Below, one piece after another: positions 8,855-18,703 of a stretch of 34,471 bases of DNA (position 1 is its first letter; each line of letters opens with the position of its first letter). The notes under the pieces were generated by a model, which was given only the letters and a program-made list of their open reading frames with translations, had not been told where the DNA came from and ran no database searches. Source of the DNA: Rubrivivax sp. GTDB lineage: Bacteria > Pseudomonadota > Gammaproteobacteria > Burkholderiales > Burkholderiaceae_C. The stretch is taken from assembly GCA_027483705.1 (NCBI GenBank), contig JAIXTY010000321.1, positions 1-34,471 of the forward strand, written 5' to 3'. Made by a program: the position numbers and the translations under genes.

Positions 8855-10153
8855 TCAGTCCGCCTGCTTCCGCAGGAAAGCCGGAATCTCGATCTCGTCC
8901 ATGCCATTGCTGGCCAGCGCATCCACCTTGGCCGCCGCGTGCGTGCGGTTGGTGCGCCACACGCTCGGGGTGTTCAGGCCCTCGTAGCTGTGCGCCTGCG
9001 GCGCGGACTGCACGCCGCCCATGCCCGCGCCGGGCAGACCAGCGCTCATGGTGGCGGTGGCAGGCGCCGCGGCGGCCGGGGTCAGCGGCGTGTTCAGCAC
9101 CGGCAGGTTGTCGGTGCCGGTGCGCGGCATGGCCTGCGGGTGGTGTTGCGGCGCCTGCACCAGCGTCATCGGCGGCGGCGTCTGCGCCTGGCGGCTGCGG
9201 GCACTGCTCAGACCCGTGGCGATGACGGTCACGCGCAGCTGGTCGCCCAGGCTCTCGTCGTACGCGGTGCCGAAGATCACGTGCGCGTCGTCCGCCGCGT
9301 AGCGCTTGATGGCGTTCATCGCGTTGCGGCTCTCGGCCAGCTTGAAGGTCTGCTTGCTCGCGGCAATCAGCACCAGCACGCCGCGCGCACCGGAGAGATC
9401 AATGCCCTCCAGCAGCGGGCAGGCCACGGCGGCTTCGGCGGCCTTGGTGGCGCGATCGGGGCCGCCGGCCACGGCCGTGCCCATCATCGCCTTGCCCGGC
9501 TCGCTCATCACCGTCTTCACGTCCTCGAAGTCCACGTTCACGAGGCCGGGGATGTGGATGATGTCGCTGATGCCGCCCACCGCGTTCTTCAGCACGTCGT
9601 TGGCGTGCGCGAAGGCCTGCTCCTGCGTGACGTCGTCGCCCATCACCTCCAGCAGCTTCTCGTTGAGCACCACGATCAGGCTGTCGACGTTGGCCTCGAG
9701 CTCGGCCACGCCGTCGTCGGCCTGCTTGCCGCGGCGCTTGCCCTCGAAGTCGAAGGGCTTGGTCACCACGCCCACCGTCAGGATGCCCATCTCCTTGGCT
9801 ACGCGCGCGATCACCGGCGCCGCGCCGGTGCCGGTGCCGCCGCCCATGCCCGCGGTGATGAACAGCATGTGCGCGCCGGTGATGGCCTCCTTGATGCGCG
9901 CCACCGCCTCGTCGGCGGCCACACGGCCCATCTCGGGCTTGCTGCCGGCGCCCAGGCCCGTCTTGCCCAGCTGCACCAGCATGCCGGCGCTGCTGCGCTG
10001 CAGGGCCTGCGCGTCGGTGTTGGCGCAGATGAACTCCACGCCCTGCACGCCTTGCGAAATCATGTGCTCGACGGCGTTGCCGCCGCCGCCACCGACGCCG
10101 ATCACCTTGATCTGGGTGCCTTGTTCGAACTCGTCGATCATCTCGATGGGCAT
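8855..10153 (-). CDS. ftsZ: Cell division protein FtsZ
   Basis: The tubulin-like GTPase (432 residues) that polymerises into the Z ring at midcell and recruits the divisome. VIGVGGGGGNAVEHM starts the nucleotide fold, and the tubulin signature GGGTGTG lies at residues 104-110. The T7 synergy loop region NVDFEDVKTVM follows. A Pro/Gln/His/Ala-rich variable linker runs over about residues 320-415. The C-terminal tail DEIEIPAFLRKQAD is the FtsA-binding peptide. The start ATG (10153-10151) is fixed by a perfect AGGAGG (complement of 10159-10164), 5 bases away. It is last in the dcw order, 104 bases after ftsA. That is the largest gap in the cluster and could hold an extra promoter, though I see no clear one. 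The common neighbour lpxC is not next to it. Confidence 0.98.
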   Translation of the reverse strand: MPIEMIDEFEQGTQIKVIGVGGGGGNAVEHMISQGVQGVEFICANTDAQALQRSSAGMLVQLGKTGLGAGSKPEMGRVAADEAVARIKEAITGAHMLFITAGMGGGTGTGAAPVIARVAKEMGILTVGVVTKPFDFEGKRRGKQADDGVAELEANVDSLIVVLNEKLLEVMGDDVTQEQAFAHANDVLKNAVGGISDIIHIPGLVNVDFEDVKTVMSEPGKAMMGTAVAGGPDRATKAAEAAVACPLLEGIDLSGARGVLVLIAASKQTFKLAESRNAMNAIKRYAADDAHVIFGTAYDESLGDQLRVTVIATGLSSARSRQAQTPPPMTLVQAPQHHPQAMPRTGTDNLPVLNTPLTPAAAAPATATMSAGLPGAGMGGVQSAPQAHSYEGLNTPSVWRTNRTHAAAKVDALASNGMDEIEIPAFLRKQAD

Positions 10154-10257
10154 GTGAGCCTCCTAACGAAAGTTGCAGTTGCCTGTGTGTGGAAGGAAAT
10201 GCGGGCTTCTTGTGGTGACCGTGTTCTTCGTCGTCGGTTCTTCATGAGCCCTCTCGT

Positions 10258-11487
10258 CTAGAAATTGCCGAGAAACCAGTCCTTGGCGCGGCCGACCAGG
10301 TTCTTCACCGAGCCGGCCTGCGCCGCCGCCTTGTGCCCGCGGGTGCGGGCGATGCGCGCCTCTTCGAGCAGCCCCATCACGGTGGCGCTGCGCGGGCTGG
10401 CCACCATGTCGGCCAGCGTGCCGCCATACAGCGGCAAGCCCTTGCGCACGGGCTTCAGGAAGATGTCTTCGCCCAGCTCCACCATGCCCGGCATCACGGC
10501 GCTGCCGCCGGTGATGACGATGCCGCTGGACAGCAGCTCCTCGTAGCCGCTTTCGCGGATGACCTGGTGCACGAGGCTGAAGATCTCTTCCACGCGCGGC
10601 TCGATCACGCCGGCCAGCGCCTGCTTGTTCAGGAGGCGCGGCGCGCGGTCGCCCAGGCCCGGCACCTCGACCATCGCCGACGGGTCGGCCAGCAGCTGCT
10701 TGGCCACGCCGTGCTCGAGCTTGATCTCCTCGGCATCCTTCGTCGGCGTGCGCAGCGCCATCGCGATGTCGCTGGTGATCAGGTCGCCGGCAATGGGAAT
10801 CACGGCCGTGTGGCGCACGCTGCCGTCGGTGTAGATCTGCACATCGGTGGTGCCGGCGCCGATGTCGACCACGGCCACGCCGAGCTGCTTCTCGTCATCG
10901 GTCAGCACCGCGCTGGCGCTGGCGCTCGGGTTCAGCACCAGGCGCTCGACCTCCAGCCCGCAGCGGCGCACGCACTTCAGGATGTTCTCGGCCGCGCTGC
11001 CGGCGCCGGTGACGATGTGCACCTTCACCTCGAGGCGGCTGCCGCTAATGCCGATGGGCTCCTTCACCTCGTGCCCGTCGATGATGAATTCCTGCGGCTC
11101 CACCAGCAGCAGCCGCTGGTCGTTGGGGATGTTGATGGCCTTGGCCGTCTCGACCACACGCGCCACGTCCACCGGCGTGACCTCGCGGTTGTCGCGCACG
11201 ATCACCATGCCGGTGCTGTTGAGGCCACGGATGTGGCTGCCGGTGATGCCGGTGTAGACGCTGGTGATCTTGCAGGCGGCCATCATCTCGGCCTCCTTCA
11301 GCGCCTGCTGGATGCTGGCCACGGTGGCGTCGATGTTGACGACCACGCCGCGCTTGAGGCCGTGCGTGGGCGCCACGCCTAGGCCCGCGAGGCGCAGCTC
11401 ACCGTCCACCACCTCGGCCGCCACCACCATGACCTTGGCGGTGCCGATGTCCAGACCGAACACCATGTCCTTGTAGTCCTTGGCCAT
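10258..11487 (-). CDS. ftsA: Cell division protein FtsA
   Basis: An actin-fold ATPase (409 residues) that tethers FtsZ filaments to the inner membrane and signals to downstream division proteins. The N-terminal phosphate loop GLDIGTAKV, the second phosphate site VVDIGAGTTDVQIY and the adenosine motif GIVITGGSAVMPG are all present. The SHS2-type 1C domain insertion lies between about 85 and 165. The C terminus VKNLVGRAKDWFLGNF is the amphipathic membrane-targeting helix. ATG at 11487-11485 is preceded by agagga at a normal distance. It lies 19 bases after ftsQ and is probably co-transcribed with it. FtsA and FtsZ act together at the membrane, so their adjacency is expected. Confidence 0.98.
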   Translation of the reverse strand: MAKDYKDMVFGLDIGTAKVMVVAAEVVDGELRLAGLGVAPTHGLKRGVVVNIDATVASIQQALKEAEMMAACKITSVYTGITGSHIRGLNSTGMVIVRDNREVTPVDVARVVETAKAINIPNDQRLLLVEPQEFIIDGHEVKEPIGISGSRLEVKVHIVTGAGSAAENILKCVRRCGLEVERLVLNPSASASAVLTDDEKQLGVAVVDIGAGTTDVQIYTDGSVRHTAVIPIAGDLITSDIAMALRTPTKDAEEIKLEHGVAKQLLADPSAMVEVPGLGDRAPRLLNKQALAGVIEPRVEEIFSLVHQVIRESGYEELLSSGIVITGGSAVMPGMVELGEDIFLKPVRKGLPLYGGTLADMVASPRSATVMGLLEEARIARTRGHKAAAQAGSVKNLVGRAKDWFLGNF

Positions 11488-11506
11488 GCGGGTGTTCCTC
11501 TTGAAT

Positions 11507-12370
11507 TCAGTTCGCCGCGCGGGCCGGGCCGCCGCTGGCGTTGGGAGTGGTCGTCACGCCGCGCAGGCGCAGCGCGTAGCCGCCGGTGTGGCGCAGGTCG
11601 GCGTGCTGCAGCGGCGCGCGCCAGCGCGCGTTGGCGGCGGCGAAGGTGCGCACGAAGCGCTCGGTGCGCGCCAGCACCTCGTCGTCGCTGCCTCGGCCCA
11701 GTTCCATGGTCGCGCCGCTGTCGAAGCCCACGCGCCACGAGCCGCGGCCCGACAGGTGCAGCGAGTTCACCTGCAGATCCAGCTTCGCCAGCAGCGGCTG
11801 CAGTCGGCGCAGCATGGCCAGCATGTCGGCGGCGCGGTCCTCGGGGCCGCTGAGCAGCGGCAGGGCCTGGTCCTCGACATCGCCGACGTTGGCATCGAAC
11901 ACCTCGCCATGGCTGTTGACGAGGCGCCCGGTGTCGGCCACCTCGGTGGCATCGGCCGACGCGTCCTCGCCGCCCCACAGCGCCGCGGGCTGGTGCTCCT
12001 CCAGCCGCACCACCAGGCGATCGGGCCAGACGCGGCGCACCACCGCGCGGCGCACCCAGGGCACGCTCTCGAAGGCGGCGCGGCTGACCTGCAGGTCGAC
12101 GCTGAAGAAGTTGCCGGCCAGGCGCGGCGCCGCGTTGGCGCGGATGGTGGGCACGCTGTTGCGCGCCAGGTCACCGTCGAGCTGGATGGCGCGGATGGGG
12201 AACAGCGGGCTGCGCATCAGCCAGGCCCAGGCCGCAATACCGGCGCCGGCGGCCGCCAGCACGAACACGGCCGTGGCCACGGCGTTCATCAGGCGCACGT
12301 CGGCCGGAAGCGCGAGGCCTCCGCGCGCGGGGGCGGCGGTGGGCATGGCGGTGCGGCGCAGCGTGACCAT
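11507..12370 (-). CDS. ftsQ: Cell division protein FtsQ
   Basis: A bitopic inner-membrane divisome protein (287 residues) linking early and late division proteins through FtsB and FtsL. A short cytoplasmic N terminus is followed by one membrane helix (about 30-52), then a POTRA domain starting at FPIRAIQLDGDLARNS, and the FtsQ beta domain containing PWVRRAVVRRVWPDRLVVRL, the strongly conserved core. The tail GGPARAAN is disordered-looking. ATG at 12370-12368; an in-frame ATG lies 8 codons later, so the exact start could shift. The gap to ddl is 7 bases, so translation of the two genes is probably coupled. The identification rests on POTRA motifs plus the invariant ddl-ftsQ-ftsA order. Confidence 0.95.
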   Translation of the reverse strand: MVTLRRTAMPTAAPARGGLALPADVRLMNAVATAVFVLAAAGAGIAAWAWLMRSPLFPIRAIQLDGDLARNSVPTIRANAAPRLAGNFFSVDLQVSRAAFESVPWVRRAVVRRVWPDRLVVRLEEHQPAALWGGEDASADATEVADTGRLVNSHGEVFDANVGDVEDQALPLLSGPEDRAADMLAMLRRLQPLLAKLDLQVNSLHLSGRGSWRVGFDSGATMELGRGSDDEVLARTERFVRTFAAANARWRAPLQHADLRHTGGYALRLRGVTTTPNASGGPARAAN

Positions 12371-12377
12371 GGTGTCG

Positions 12378-13385
12378 TCAGGCGGTGGCGTCGGGGCGGG
12401 TGTCCAGGGTCGCCTGCGCCAGCAGCAGCAGGCACAGGCGTTCGTAGCTGATGCCGGCCTGGCGCGCCGACATCGGCACCAGCGAGTGGCCGGTCATGCC
12501 GGGGCTGGTGTTCATCTCGAGCAGGAAGATCTTGCGGTCGTTGTTTCGCAGGTCCGTCCGCAGCATCAGGTCGGCACGGCCCCAGCCGCGGCAGCCCAGC
12601 GTGCGGTAGGCGGCCAGCGTCAGGCGCTGCACCTCGGCCTCTTCCTCCGGAGGCAGGCCGCTGGGGCAGTGGTAGCCGGTGTCGTCGGAGAAGTACTTGT
12701 GCTCGTAGTCGTAGTTGCCGTCGGGCGCGGCGATGCGCACCACCGGCAGCGCGCGCGCGTGTTCGCCCTGGCCCAGCACCGGGCAGGTGAGCTCGATGCC
12801 GGCGATGAACTCCTCGCAGAGCACGTCGGGGTCGTACTGCGCGGCCAACTTCACCGCTTCCTGCATCTGCGAGTAACCCTCGACCTTGCTGATGCCGATG
12901 GAGCTGCCCTCGCGCGGGGGCTTCACGATCAGCGGCAGGCCCAGGTCGTCGGGCACCGCGATGACACGTTCGCGTTGCAGCTGGCCCGGCTGCAGCAGCA
13001 CCCAGCGCGGCGTGGGCAGGCCCTCGGCCAGCCAGACGCGCTTGGTCATGGTCTTGTCCATCGCGATGGCGCTCGCCATCACGCCGCTGCCGGTGTAGGG
13101 CAGCTGCAGCAGCTCCAGCGCGCCCTGCAGGGAGCCGTCTTCGCCCCCGCGGCCGTGCAGTGCGATGAACACGCGGGCGTAACCCTCGTCCTTGAGCGCC
13201 TGCAGCGGCCGCTCGGCGGGGTCGAAGGCGTGCGCGTCCACGCCCTGCGAGCGCAGGGCCTGCAGCACGCCGGCGCCGCTCATCAGGCTGACCTCGCGCT
13301 CGGCGCTGCGGCCGCCGGTGAGCACGGCCACCTTGCCCAGGGCGGCGGCGTCGATGACTTGATCGAAGTCGATGGCTGCGGTCAT
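12378..13385 (-). CDS. ddl: D-alanine--D-alanine ligase
   Basis: ATP-grasp ligase (335 residues) forming D-Ala-D-Ala, the terminal dipeptide that MurF adds to the wall precursor. Motifs: [19 protein letters not shown] (N-terminal D-Ala site), [31 protein letters not shown] (ATP loop), the GYHCPSGLP omega-loop region and [17 protein letters not shown] (metal and D-Ala site). The N terminus is about 15 residues longer than usual, but the ATG at 13385-13383 overlaps the murC stop as ATGA, which supports it. A short stretch [10 protein letters not shown] between two conserved strands looks slightly longer than typical Ddl. It corresponds to the ddlB form of dcw clusters. Confidence 0.97.
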   Translation of the reverse strand: MTAAIDFDQVIDAAALGKVAVLTGGRSAEREVSLMSGAGVLQALRSQGVDAHAFDPAERPLQALKDEGYARVFIALHGRGGEDGSLQGALELLQLPYTGSGVMASAIAMDKTMTKRVWLAEGLPTPRWVLLQPGQLQRERVIAVPDDLGLPLIVKPPREGSSIGISKVEGYSQMQEAVKLAAQYDPDVLCEEFIAGIELTCPVLGQGEHARALPVVRIAAPDGNYDYEHKYFSDDTGYHCPSGLPPEEEAEVQRLTLAAYRTLGCRGWGRADLMLRTDLRNNDRKIFLLEMNTSPGMTGHSLVPMSARQAGISYERLCLLLLAQATLDTRPDATA

Positions 13386-14794
13386 GCGGCCGCTCCTTGG
13401 GTGACGGGGTCGGGCAGGCTGTCGGACAGCGCCTGCATCGCCTTCGGCAGCGTGCCGATGGACCCGGCGCCCAGGGTCAGCAGCACGTCGCCGCCTTGCA
13501 GCGTGGCGTGCAACTCGGCGGGGAGGGTTGCCAGCTGCCGCACGAAGTGGGCACCGGACACGGTGGCGGCCAGGCTCGCGCCATCGGCACCGGCGATGGG
13601 TGCCTCGCCCGCGGGGTAGACCTCGGTCAGCCAGGTGGCGTCGGCCAGTGCCAGCACGCGGCTGAACTCGGCGAAGCAGTCGCGGGTGCGGGTGTAGCGG
13701 TGCGGCTGGAAGGCCAGCACCAGGCGCCGGCCGGGGAAGGCGCCGCGCGCAGCGGCGATCACGGCGGCCAGTTCGGCCGGGTGGTGGCCGTAGTCGTCGA
13801 CCAGCAGGTACTCACCGCCGCCGGCCGCGCGCAGCGGGCCCAGCTTGGCGAAGCGGCGGCCCACGCCGGCAAAGCGCTCGAAGGCGCGCGCCGCGGCGTC
13901 GTCGGGCAGGTGCAGGGCGCGGCTCACGGCCAGAGCCGCCAGCGCGTTGCGAACGTTGTGCTCGCCGGCCAGGTTGAGCGTCAGCATCAGATCGTCGAAA
14001 CCCGCCTGCCTTGCGGTGAAGCGCATGCGCCCGCCTTCAAGCGCGGCCACGTCCACGGCCCGCAGGTCGGCCTCGGCGCCCAGGCCGTAGGTCGTGACGT
14101 AGCGCTCCAGCCGCGGCAGCACGGCGCGCACACCGGGGTCGTCGGTGCACACCATCGCGCGGCCGTAGAACGGCAGCCGCGCCACGAACTGCACGAAGGC
14201 GTCGTGCAGCCGCGCCAGGCTGTGGCCGTAGGTTTCCATGTGGTCGGCGTCGATGTTCGTCACGACCGAGAGCACGGGGCTGAGCTGCAGGAACGAGGCA
14301 TCGCTTTCGTCGGCTTCGGCCACCAGCAGCTCGCCGGCACCCAGGCGGGCATTGGTGCCGGCGCTCTTGAGCTCGCCACCGATCACGAAGGTCGGGTCGG
14401 TGCCGGCCTCGGCCAGCACGCTGGCCACCAGCGAGGTGGTCGTCGTCTTGCCGTGGGTGCCGGCGACGGCGATGCCCTGCTTGTGGCGCATCAGCTCGGC
14501 CAGCAGCGCGGCGCGCGCCACGATGGGCAGGCGGGCCGCCCGCGCCGCCATCACCTCGGGGTTGCTGGCCTTCACGGCCGTGCTGGTGACGAGCGCCTGC
14601 GCGCCGGCGATGTGCGCGGCGTCGTGCCCGATGTGCACCTGCACGCCCAGCGTCGCCAGCCGCTCGGTGGTGGCGCTGGCCTGCAGGTCGGAGCCGCTGA
14701 CGGTGTAGCCCAGGCCGGCCATGATCTCGGCCAGCGGGCTCATGCCGGAGCCGCCCACGCCGACGAAGTGGATGTGATGCACGGCGTGGTTCAT
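13382..14794 (-). CDS. murC: UDP-N-acetylmuramate--L-alanine ligase
   Basis: The first Mur ligase (470 residues), adding L-Ala to UDP-MurNAc in the cytoplasm. The N-terminal Rossmann motif [16 protein letters not shown] is diagnostic for MurC. The ATP loop is [10 protein letters not shown], with the Mur signature [10 protein letters not shown] following and [11 protein letters not shown] in the central domain. [15 protein letters not shown] and [11 protein letters not shown] are the C-terminal MurC motifs. The start ATG at 14794-14792 overlaps the murG stop by ATGA; the open frame extends much further upstream but only as a shadow of murG. Ends in ATGA overlap with ddl. Confidence 0.98.
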   Translation of the reverse strand: MNHAVHHIHFVGVGGSGMSPLAEIMAGLGYTVSGSDLQASATTERLATLGVQVHIGHDAAHIAGAQALVTSTAVKASNPEVMAARAARLPIVARAALLAELMRHKQGIAVAGTHGKTTTTSLVASVLAEAGTDPTFVIGGELKSAGTNARLGAGELLVAEADESDASFLQLSPVLSVVTNIDADHMETYGHSLARLHDAFVQFVARLPFYGRAMVCTDDPGVRAVLPRLERYVTTYGLGAEADLRAVDVAALEGGRMRFTARQAGFDDLMLTLNLAGEHNVRNALAALAVSRALHLPDDAAARAFERFAGVGRRFAKLGPLRAAGGGEYLLVDDYGHHPAELAAVIAAARGAFPGRRLVLAFQPHRYTRTRDCFAEFSRVLALADATWLTEVYPAGEAPIAGADGASLAATVSGAHFVRQLATLPAELHATLQGGDVLLTLGAGSIGTLPKAMQALSDSLPDPVTQGAAA

Positions 14795-15873
14795 GCGGCG
14801 GCCTTCTTCACCAGCGCCTCGATCTCGTCGGCCACGCGCGCCGCCGCCTGCGGGCGGGCCTGGGCGCGGGCTTTCGTGGCCATGGCCTGCAGCGTGGGCC
14901 GGTCGAGCTTCGCGAGTTCCGCCGCCAGCCGCTCGGCGGTCAGCTCGGTCTGCGGCAGGTGCACGGCGCCGCCCAACGCGGCCAGCCACTGGGCGTTGTC
15001 GCGCTGGTGCGCGGTGGTGCTGACCACCAGCGGCACCAGGATGGCCGGCACGCCCGCGGCGCAGAGTTCGCTCACCGTGATGGCGCCGGCGCGGCACACC
15101 ATCAGGTCGCAGGCGGCCAGTTGCGCGGGCATGTCGTCGATGAAGGCCCGCACGTCGGCGTCGATGCCCAGGGCCGCGTAGGCGGCACGCACGCTGGCCT
15201 CGTCGGCAACGCCCGTCTGGTGCAGCACCTGTGGGCGAGCATCGGCCGGCAGCTGGGCGATGGCCGCCGGCAGCGTGCGGTTGAGCACCTGCGCACCGAG
15301 GCTGCCGCCCACCACGAGCAGCTTGAGCGGGCCCTGGCGCACGGCGTAGCGTTCGGCCGGCGGTGCCAGGGCTTCGATCTCGGCGCGCACCGGGTTGCCG
15401 GTGACAACGCTGTTCTTGGTGCCCTGCGCCGCGGCGCCCTCGAAGCCGAAGGCCACTCGGTCGGCCACCGGCAGCAGACCCTTGTTCGACAGCAGCAGCG
15501 CGGCGTCGGCGTTCACCAGCACGAGCGGCTTGTTCAGCCAGCTGGCCATCAGCCCCCCCGGAAAGCACACGTAGCCGCCCATGCCCAGCACGGCGTCGGC
15601 GGCGCGGCGGTTCAGGATGGCGCGGCAGTCCCAGAAGGCCTTGAGCAGGCGCAGGCCACCGGTGGCGGTGTGCAGCAGGCCCTTGCCACGCAGGCCGCTG
15701 AACGTGATGGTGTCCAGCGCGATGCCACTCGGCGGCACCAGCTTGTTCTCCATGCCATGCGAGGTGCCCAGCCACGACACCGTCCAGCCCCGACGCTGCA
15801 TCTCGCGCGCCACCGCCAGGCCCGGCATGATGTGCCCGCCGGTGCCGGCGGCCATGACGACGAGGTGTGGCAT
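14791..15873 (-). CDS. murG: Lipid II synthase (undecaprenyl-PP-MurNAc-pentapeptide GlcNAc transferase)
   Basis: Peripheral membrane GT28 glycosyltransferase (360 residues) that adds GlcNAc to lipid I, forming lipid II on the inner face of the membrane. The glycine loop [15 protein letters not shown] (GTGGH at 10-14), [18 protein letters not shown] and [13 protein letters not shown] are MurG hallmarks. [22 protein letters not shown] contributes the UDP-GlcNAc site (given here as [10 protein letters not shown]). The start ATG at 15873-15871 shares its first base with the ftsW stop (TGATG). The C terminus ends in VKKAAA. It lies between ftsW and murC, the standard dcw order. Confidence 0.98.
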   Translation of the reverse strand: MPHLVVMAAGTGGHIMPGLAVAREMQRRGWTVSWLGTSHGMENKLVPPSGIALDTITFSGLRGKGLLHTATGGLRLLKAFWDCRAILNRRAADAVLGMGGYVCFPGGLMASWLNKPLVLVNADAALLLSNKGLLPVADRVAFGFEGAAAQGTKNSVVTGNPVRAEIEALAPPAERYAVRQGPLKLLVVGGSLGAQVLNRTLPAAIAQLPADARPQVLHQTGVADEASVRAAYAALGIDADVRAFIDDMPAQLAACDLMVCRAGAITVSELCAAGVPAILVPLVVSTTAHQRDNAQWLAALGGAVHLPQTELTAERLAAELAKLDRPTLQAMATKARAQARPQAAARVADEIEALVKKAAA

Positions 15874-17138
15874 CAAGCCCTCCCCCCTCGCATCAACGCG
15901 CGGTTTTCGATGTCGACGCGCAGCACCATCGCCAGTGCCACCGCGTTCATCAGGATGGCGCTGCCGCCGTAGCTCATCAGCGGCAGCGTCAGGCCCTTGG
16001 TCGGCAGCACGCCCAGGTTCACGCCCATGTTGATGAAGGCCTGGAAGCCGATCCACACGCCAATGCCCTGGCACATGAGCCCGGCAAACACGCGGTCCAG
16101 TGCGATGGCCTGGCGGCCGATGCCGACGATGCGCCGCGTGAGCCAGAAGAAGGCGCCGATGACCACGGCCACGCCGACGAAGCCCAGCTCCTCGCCGATC
16201 ACGGCGAGCAGGAAGTCGGTGTGCGCCTCGGGCAGGTAGTGCAGCTTCTCCACACTGGCGCCCAGGCCCTGGCCGAAGATCTCGCCACGCCCGAGTGCAA
16301 TGAGCGAATGGGTGAGCTGGTAGCCCTTGCCCTGCGCGTACTTCGGGTTCCACGGGTCCAGGTAGGCCAGGATGCGCTCGCGCCGCAGGTCATCAAACGC
16401 CAGGAACAGGCCCAGCACCACCAGCATCACGAGCGCGATGAGGAAGAACATGCGCGCGTTGACGCCGCCCAGGAACAGGATGCCCATCGCGATGGTGGCG
16501 ATCACGATGAAGGCGCCCATGTCGGGCTGGCGCAGCAGCAACGCGCCCACGAACACCACCGCCACGACCATGGGCGTGACGGCGCGCCAGAAGTTCTCGC
16601 GCACGTCCATGCGGCGCACCATGTAGCTGGCGGCGTACAGCGCGATCGCCAGCTTGGCCAGCTCGCTGGGCTGGAAGTTCATGAAGCCCAGCGGGATCCA
16701 GCGGCGCGCGTTGTTCACGACCTTGCCGATGAAGGGCATCAGCACCGCCACCAGCAGCACCAGCGTCACCAGGAAGACCCAGTGCGCGTTCTTCTCCCAG
16801 AACGACAGCGGCACCTGCACCGTCACCAGCGCGGCGACAAAGGCCACCGCGATGGCGATCAGGTGCTTCTGCAGGAAGAAGCCCTGCGTGATGCCCGAGA
16901 AGCGCGGGTTGTCGGGCAGCGCGATGCTGGCCGAATACACCATCACCACGCCGAAGGCCACGAGCGCGGCCACCACCGCCACGAGCTGCGTGTCGAAGGC
17001 GCTCAGGCGCACGGGCCGGGTGCCGGCGACGTCGATGTGCGCGCGCACCGGCAGCGGGCCACCGGCTTCGGCACGGCGGCCCGGCAGGCGTGCCGCGATC
17101 GCGGCCCACCAGCCCTGCAGCGTGGCGGCGGCGTTCAT
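15873..17138 (-). CDS. ftsW: Lipid II polymerase FtsW (SEDS family)
   Basis: A polytopic SEDS glycosyltransferase (421 residues) that polymerises septal glycan with its partner FtsI. An N-terminal cytoplasmic tail of about 45 residues precedes about ten membrane helices. Conserved SEDS segments: [27 protein letters not shown] (catalytic-loop region), [56 protein letters not shown] and the C-terminal [13 protein letters not shown]. These distinguish FtsW/RodA from other transporters, and position in the dcw cluster selects FtsW. ATG at 17138-17136 overlaps the murD stop (ATGA). No clear ribosome site of its own, consistent with translational coupling. Confidence 0.97.
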   Translation of the reverse strand: MNAAATLQGWWAAIAARLPGRRAEAGGPLPVRAHIDVAGTRPVRLSAFDTQLVAVVAALVAFGVVMVYSASIALPDNPRFSGITQGFFLQKHLIAIAVAFVAALVTVQVPLSFWEKNAHWVFLVTLVLLVAVLMPFIGKVVNNARRWIPLGFMNFQPSELAKLAIALYAASYMVRRMDVRENFWRAVTPMVVAVVFVGALLLRQPDMGAFIVIATIAMGILFLGGVNARMFFLIALVMLVVLGLFLAFDDLRRERILAYLDPWNPKYAQGKGYQLTHSLIALGRGEIFGQGLGASVEKLHYLPEAHTDFLLAVIGEELGFVGVAVVIGAFFWLTRRIVGIGRQAIALDRVFAGLMCQGIGVWIGFQAFINMGVNLGVLPTKGLTLPLMSYGGSAILMNAVALAMVLRVDIENRALMRGGRA

Positions 17139-18703
17139 GCGAGTTCCCCCCGCTCCACGCTCAGCGCCTGCACCGCGGCCACGAAGACCTCGGCGCGGTG
17201 CGCGTAGTTGCGGAACATGTCGAGGCTCGCGCAGGCCGGGCTCAGCAGCACGGCGTCACCGGCCTGCGCCTGCGCGAAGCACCAGTTGACGGCCAGCTCC
17301 AGCGAGACGAAGCGCTGCAGCGGCAGGCCGCGCGCGTGTTGCTCGATCACGGCCTCGACGGCTGCGGCGTCCTTGCCGATGGTCGCGACGGCGCGCGCGT
17401 GGCGGGCCAGCGGCGCGGCCAGCGGCGCGAAGTCCTGGCCTTTGCCGTCGCCGCCGAGGATGACGACCAGGCGCCCCGGCGTGAGGTCCGCGCCCAGGCC
17501 TTCGAGCGCGGCCACGGTGGCGCCGACGTTGGTGCCCTTGCTGTCGTCGTAGGCGTCGACCTCGCCCACGCGGGCGATGAACTGAACCCGATGCGGTTCG
17601 CCGGCGTATTCGCGCAGGCCATGCAGCATCGGCGCCAGCGGGCAGCCAATGGCCGTTGCCAGGGCCAGCGCCGCCAGCGCGTTGGCGGCGTTGTGGCGGC
17701 CGCGCACGCGCAGCGCGTCAGCCGGCATCAGGCGCTGCAGGTGGATCTCGGGCTCCTCGCCCTTCTTCAGCTTGACGCCCTCTTCCTGCGGCAGCGCGCG
17801 CACCAGCCAGGCCATGCCGCTTTCGACGACGAGGCCGAAGTCGCCCGGGGCGCGTGGTGGCTCAAGGCCGAAGCGGACCGCCGCGCGCTCGGGAGTCTTC
17901 GGCTTGCCCTTCTGCGGGCCCTTCTCGTGCAGCTCCGGCCGCGGCAGCAGCGCCTCCACGGCCGCGTCGTCGCGGTTGATCACGCACACGGCCTGCGTGC
18001 CGAAGATGCGCGCCTTGGCGGCGCCGTAGGCGGCCATGGTGCCGTGCCAGTCGAGGTGGTCCTGCGTGAGGTTCAGCACCGCGGCGGCGTCGGGCTCGAA
18101 GCCCTTCACGCCGGTGCCACCACCTTCCAGCTGGAAGCTGGAGAGTTCCAGCACCCACACCTCGGGCAGTGCCTTCCCGGCGTCGGATTCGACGGCACTC
18201 AACTCGGCCGCCAGCACGTCCAGCAGCGCCGGGCCGATGTTGCCGGCCATCGCCACCGACTTGCCGGCGCGCTCCACCAGCAGCGCGGTCATCGCGGTGG
18301 TGGTGGTCTTGCCGTTGGTGCCGGTGATGGCCAGCACGCGCGGTGCGTAGCCGCGGGCCGCCTTCAGGTCGGCCAGCGCGCGCGCGAAGAGGTCGAGCTC
18401 GCCCATCACCGCGATGCCGGTGGCGCGGGCTTCGTCCAGCAGCGGCGCGATGCGCGCATAGGCCGGCGCTAGGCCCGGGCTCTTGAGCACAAGCTGGCTG
18501 CCCTGCAGCAGCGTCGGCTCCAGCGCGCCGTGCACGAGGGCCACGCCCGGATGCTCGGCCGCCAGCGCCTCGGCGCCGGGCGGCTGCTCGCGCGAGTCCC
18601 ACACCGTCACAGCGGCGCCATGGCGGGCGCACCACCGCGCCATGGCCAGGCCGCTGGTGCCGAGGCCCAGCACGAGAACGGGGGTGTTCTGCAGCCAGTC
18701 CAT
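17135..18703 (-). CDS. murD: UDP-N-acetylmuramoyl-L-alanine--D-glutamate ligase
   Basis: The second Mur ligase (522 residues), adding D-Glu. The N-terminal UDP-binding motif is [16 protein letters not shown], the ATP loop is [11 protein letters not shown], and [10 protein letters not shown] and [11 protein letters not shown] are Mur central-domain motifs. The C-terminal segment [16 protein letters not shown] carries the lysine and serine of MurD, followed by [13 protein letters not shown] and [14 protein letters not shown]. It is about 80 residues longer than the E. coli enzyme. The extra length is mostly a charged, Lys/Pro/Glu-rich stretch in the central domain (starting near [14 protein letters not shown]), which I recall from Burkholderiales MurD. 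ATG at 18703-18701 shares one base with the mraY stop. Ends in ATGA with ftsW. Confidence 0.97.
   Translation of the reverse strand: MDWLQNTPVLVLGLGTSGLAMARWCARHGAAVTVWDSREQPPGAEALAAEHPGVALVHGALEPTLLQGSQLVLKSPGLAPAYARIAPLLDEARATGIAVMGELDLFARALADLKAARGYAPRVLAITGTNGKTTTTAMTALLVERAGKSVAMAGNIGPALLDVLAAELSAVESDAGKALPEVWVLELSSFQLEGGGTGVKGFEPDAAAVLNLTQDHLDWHGTMAAYGAAKARIFGTQAVCVINRDDAAVEALLPRPELHEKGPQKGKPKTPERAAVRFGLEPPRAPGDFGLVVESGMAWLVRALPQEEGVKLKKGEEPEIHLQRLMPADALRVRGRHNAANALAALALATAIGCPLAPMLHGLREYAGEPHRVQFIARVGEVDAYDDSKGTNVGATVAALEGLGADLTPGRLVVILGGDGKGQDFAPLAAPLARHARAVATIGKDAAAVEAVIEQHARGLPLQRFVSLELAVNWCFAQAQAGDAVLLSPACASLDMFRNYAHRAEVFVAAVQALSVERGELA

Noticed and set aside
8372..8960. Open frames crossing the ftsZ-sbcB gap
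   Set aside because: They cover the hairpin repeat, show no domain and no ribosome site; their sequence is explained by the inverted repeats.
10154..10257. A ftsZ-specific promoter in the ftsA-ftsZ gap
   Set aside because: No -35/-10 pair of reasonable quality could be seen, although the gap length would allow one.
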